Assembly: GCA_044224705.1 (NCBI GenBank) | Contig: JBGAJY010000073.1 | Coordinates: 1-23,063, forward strand | Length of the DNA stretch: 23,063 bases | DNA from: M3007 sp044224705 | GTDB taxonomy: Bacteria > Bacteroidota > Bacteroidia > Chitinophagales > Saprospiraceae | Reading direction: 5' to 3' | Part shown: positions 20,853 through 23,063 of the stretch, piece after piece | Position numbering within the stretch: position 1 is the first letter of the stretch | Layout: every line of letters starts with the position of its first letter | The notes under the pieces: generated by a model | What the model saw: the letters and a program-made list of their open reading frames with translations, nothing else | Database searches by the model: none | Told to the model about the DNA's origin: nothing | Translations under genes and position numbers: made by a program

Positions 20853-22001
20853 ATGCACCACCGCATCTCCACACGGAACAAACTGCTGCTGGCCTTCGGG
20901 TTAAACGCCTTTTTTTACCCGGTGTTGCTGTACGTCAACCTCGACGGAGCGAACCGCGACCTGGAGGTGATTTTCGGCCGGTTTTTCGCGATTCTGGCTT
21001 CTGAATTTGTGGTAGGAGGCTTCATGATCTTTGGCTGGCTGTTCCTGGCCGAACGGATTCACGAGCAGTTCGAGCGCTGGTTTGGCGAAGACATCATCAG
21101 CAAGGGCGGCATTTTGCCCAATGCCATGGCCATTCTCACCTTCGCTGCCGCCAATTTGCTGGTAAATGCCGGGGCCATTCGGCTCATTTACTGGTTGCAA
21201 AGCCTGCTCCTGCAACACCCCGACCATGCGATCGTATCCGAATCGGCCTATCACCAGATGTCGATGCGATTCACTTACGCGAATTATGTGATCATGGCCC
21301 TGTTCGTGTATTATTTGCTGACCAACCGCCGCATCCAGCAGCGTATCCACGAGGTGGCGCGCAGGGCCGAACAGGCGCAAAAAGAACAGGTGGAAACGCA
21401 GTATGCCTTGCTGCGCAGCCGGGTGAACCCTCATTTTTTGTTCAACAGCCTGAGCGCCTTGTCGTCGCTGGTGCACGTGGACGGCGAGCTGTCGGAACAA
21501 TTCATCGACCGCCTCTCGAGGGCCTACCGCTACATGCTGGAGAACCGCGACCGCCAAACTGTACCCCTGAAAGACGAACTCGATTTTTTACAATCCTACG
21601 TCTTTCTGCTGAACATCCGTTTTGGCAACAAGCTGCGCATTGAAACCGAAGTACCGGACCAACTGGCCCGCGACACGGAAGTGGTGCCGCTCATCCTTCA
21701 GGTGCTGGTGGCCCGTGCGCTGCGTACCAACCGCATGTCGGCCCAAAACCCGCTCGTGGTCAGCATCCGCGCCGAAGGCGATGAACTGAAAGTGCGCAAC
21801 AACCGTCAGCCCCGGCTCGAACCCGACCACAGCATCGATAATTGCGACTGGGGTGTTTTTGAAAATTGCTACCGCATGCTCGACAGCGGCCAACAGCGGC
21901 TGCATGAAACGATCGATGACCAGTTCTGGACCGTATACCTGCCGCTGCTGCGCAAAGAGGAAGCGCTGGATTATATGTCAATAACTGCCGCCCGCCCATG
22001 A
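20853..22001 (+). CDS. LytS/YehU-family sensor histidine kinase with degenerate ATP-binding region
   Basis: A 382-residue membrane protein with about four hydrophobic segments (roughly 11-30, 44-66, 91-118 and 143-157). A coiled linker at 160-190 leads to the His_kinase domain with the phosphoacceptor motif NPHFLFNSLSALSSL (His194). The following SEQFIDRLSRAYRYMLENRD is typical. However, the N-box that should read L..LVENAxKHN is LQVLVARALRTN (282-293), losing the Mg-binding Asn and flanking residues. The GxGLxN loop reads WGVFENCYRML (333-343). ATP binding is therefore doubtful and it may be a pseudokinase. The ATG at 20853 begins the first basic segment. It overlaps the next kinase gene by 4 bp (ATGA), implying translational coupling. 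Confidence 0.85.
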   Translation: MHHRISTRNKLLLAFGLNAFFYPVLLYVNLDGANRDLEVIFGRFFAILASEFVVGGFMIFGWLFLAERIHEQFERWFGEDIISKGGILPNAMAILTFAAANLLVNAGAIRLIYWLQSLLLQHPDHAIVSESAYHQMSMRFTYANYVIMALFVYYLLTNRRIQQRIHEVARRAEQAQKEQVETQYALLRSRVNPHFLFNSLSALSSLVHVDGELSEQFIDRLSRAYRYMLENRDRQTVPLKDELDFLQSYVFLLNIRFGNKLRIETEVPDQLARDTEVVPLILQVLVARALRTNRMSAQNPLVVSIRAEGDELKVRNNRQPRLEPDHSIDNCDWGVFENCYRMLDSGQQRLHETIDDQFWTVYLPLLRKEEALDYMSITAARP

Positions 22002-23063
22002 CAAAAAGGATACCCGCGCGCCGCAAATGGCTGATGGCCGCCGGCCTCATGCTGATTTTTTTTCCGCTGGGCATTTACGTCAACAGCGACGACCTGAGCT
22101 GGGCGGCGCTGTCGGGACGTTTGTTTCCCGACTTTACCGTGCAATTCCTGGTCAGCACGGGGGTGACCTATGGCTGGATCAGTCTGGCCGAAGAAATTCA
22201 GGTGTACCTGCGTCGCGTTTTGGGCGACTACGTGCTGCGCCCAGGCGTCATCTGGCCCAATGTGCTGGCAGCGGCTTTGTTTTTTGTCAGCGGCATGGCG
22301 GCTATCGTGCTGGTGCTGTACGCGACGGGCTGGCTGTTTTACCAGGTGCTCGGCATGCAGTTTCCGGTGGCCGACGCAGAGCACGCCACGCGTGCTACCT
22401 ACGGGCAATTTGCGACCCTGTCGCTTTCGGTGTACGTCCTCATCGCCAACCGCCACATTATGAACGAAATGGAAGCCGTACAGGTAAAAGCCGAACAACT
22501 GGAAAAGGAAAACCTCCTGTCGCAGTTCAATGCGCTGAAGAACCAGGTGAACCCGCATTTCCTGTTCAACAGCCTCAGCATCCTGTCGTCGCTGGTGAAA
22601 AAAGACCCGGATTTGTCCGACCAGTTCATCGACCGGCTCTCCCGGGCATACCGCTATATTCTCGAGCAACGCGACACCGAACTGGTGCCGCTGCGCACCG
22701 AACTGGATTTTCTGCAGGCCTATACCTTTTTGCTGCAAACCCGCTTTAAACACAAATTTGACGTGAAAATCGAACTGCCGGACGAGACCGTTGCGCACTG
22801 TAAAATTCCGCCGCTGACCCTTCAATTATTGGTGGAAAACGCCGTGAAGCACAACCGTATGTCGGAACAGGAGCCTTTGCTGATCACCATCGGCCAGGAA
22901 AACGAACTGCTCACGGTGCGCAACAAGATCCGGCCACGGGGCGAAGCGGCGCACTCCACGGGCGTTGGACTCCAAAATATCATGAACCGCTACGCACTGC
23001 TCACCGACCGGCTTGTGTGGGCCGGCGAACGGGAGGAGGAGTTTGTGGTGCGTGTACCGTTGC
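21998..23063 (+). CDS. LytS/YehU-family sensor histidine kinase, intact core (3' end beyond the window)
   Basis: A partial CDS of 355 codons running off the window with no stop. The architecture matches the preceding gene: membrane segments at about 10-28, 47-62, 88-118 and 136-150, a coiled linker at 155-180, and NPHFLFNSLSILSSL with His187. Here the N-box LQLLVENAVKHN (Asn281) and the GVGLQNIMNRY glycine loop (322-332) are intact, so ATP hydrolysis is expected. The start ATG at 21998 overlaps the previous stop in an ATGA. Only a few residues are probably missing, judged by the typical FVVRVPL ending. Such kinases usually pair with LytTR response regulators; one may follow beyond the edge. 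Confidence 0.9.
   Translation, partial: MTKRIPARRKWLMAAGLMLIFFPLGIYVNSDDLSWAALSGRLFPDFTVQFLVSTGVTYGWISLAEEIQVYLRRVLGDYVLRPGVIWPNVLAAALFFVSGMAAIVLVLYATGWLFYQVLGMQFPVADAEHATRATYGQFATLSLSVYVLIANRHIMNEMEAVQVKAEQLEKENLLSQFNALKNQVNPHFLFNSLSILSSLVKKDPDLSDQFIDRLSRAYRYILEQRDTELVPLRTELDFLQAYTFLLQTRFKHKFDVKIELPDETVAHCKIPPLTLQLLVENAVKHNRMSEQEPLLITIGQENELLTVRNKIRPRGEAAHSTGVGLQNIMNRYALLTDRLVWAGEREEEFVVRVPL

Noticed and set aside
22027..22749. Plus-strand open frame of 240 codons over the second kinase
   Set aside because: It is in another frame of the kinase gene that starts at 21998, which carries NPHFLFNSL, the N-box and the glycine loop.

Overview
The window looks like chromosomal DNA of a member of the Bacteroidota, probably a Saprospiria- or Chitinophagia-like lineage. 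The evidence is a SusC/SusD/SusE outer-membrane glycan-uptake operon, a T9SS-like C-terminal tail on a secreted glycosidase, a transketolase split into two genes, LytS-type histidine kinases, several exact TAnnTTTG promoter boxes, and almost no Shine-Dalgarno sequences. The lineage below phylum level is inference. No rRNA, tRNA, CRISPR array, phage gene or transposase was seen.

Layout. 1-79: short tandem repeat. 80-682 (-): TrpF-like barrel protein lacking the catalytic Cys. 860-1939 (+): efflux-type membrane-fusion protein without pump partners. 1940-2109: inverted-repeat element between convergent genes. 2104-3240 (-): cystathionine gamma-synthase/lyase, divergent from a rhodanese lipoprotein (3370-3933, +). 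3962-4085: inverted repeat. 4088-5914 (-): two-gene transketolase whose second gene has a disrupted start. 5931-6070: very large hairpin. 6120-7610 (-): leucyl aminopeptidase. 7853-8704 (+): JmjC/cupin-like oxygenase. 8701-8782: hairpin. 8784-10560 (-): LysE-like transporter and ATP-grasp protein. 10731-12593 (-): Uup-like ABC-F protein. 12925-19122 (+): susC-susD-susE operon closed by a terminator. 19223-20635 (-): GH53 endo-galactanase. 20853-23063 (+): two overlapping LytS-family kinases, the second cut by the window edge.

The carbohydrate locus (12925-20635) is the most coherent system. SusC and SusD would form the TonB-dependent importer, SusE a surface glycan-binding lipoprotein, and the GH53 enzyme would cut beta-1,4-galactan outside the cell. 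Its striking feature is that SusD carries an insertion of about 200 residues made of two modules closely related to the two C-terminal modules of the neighbouring SusE. The importer lid protein therefore seems to have acquired its own pair of glycan-binding modules from, or in common with, susE.

Other points of interest are the first LytS kinase, whose ATP-binding motifs are eroded beside an intact partner; the probable frameshift at the start of the transketolase C-terminal gene; and a recurring architecture in which intergenic spacers are filled by long inverted repeats of unrelated sequence, two of which include the stop codon of a flanking gene.
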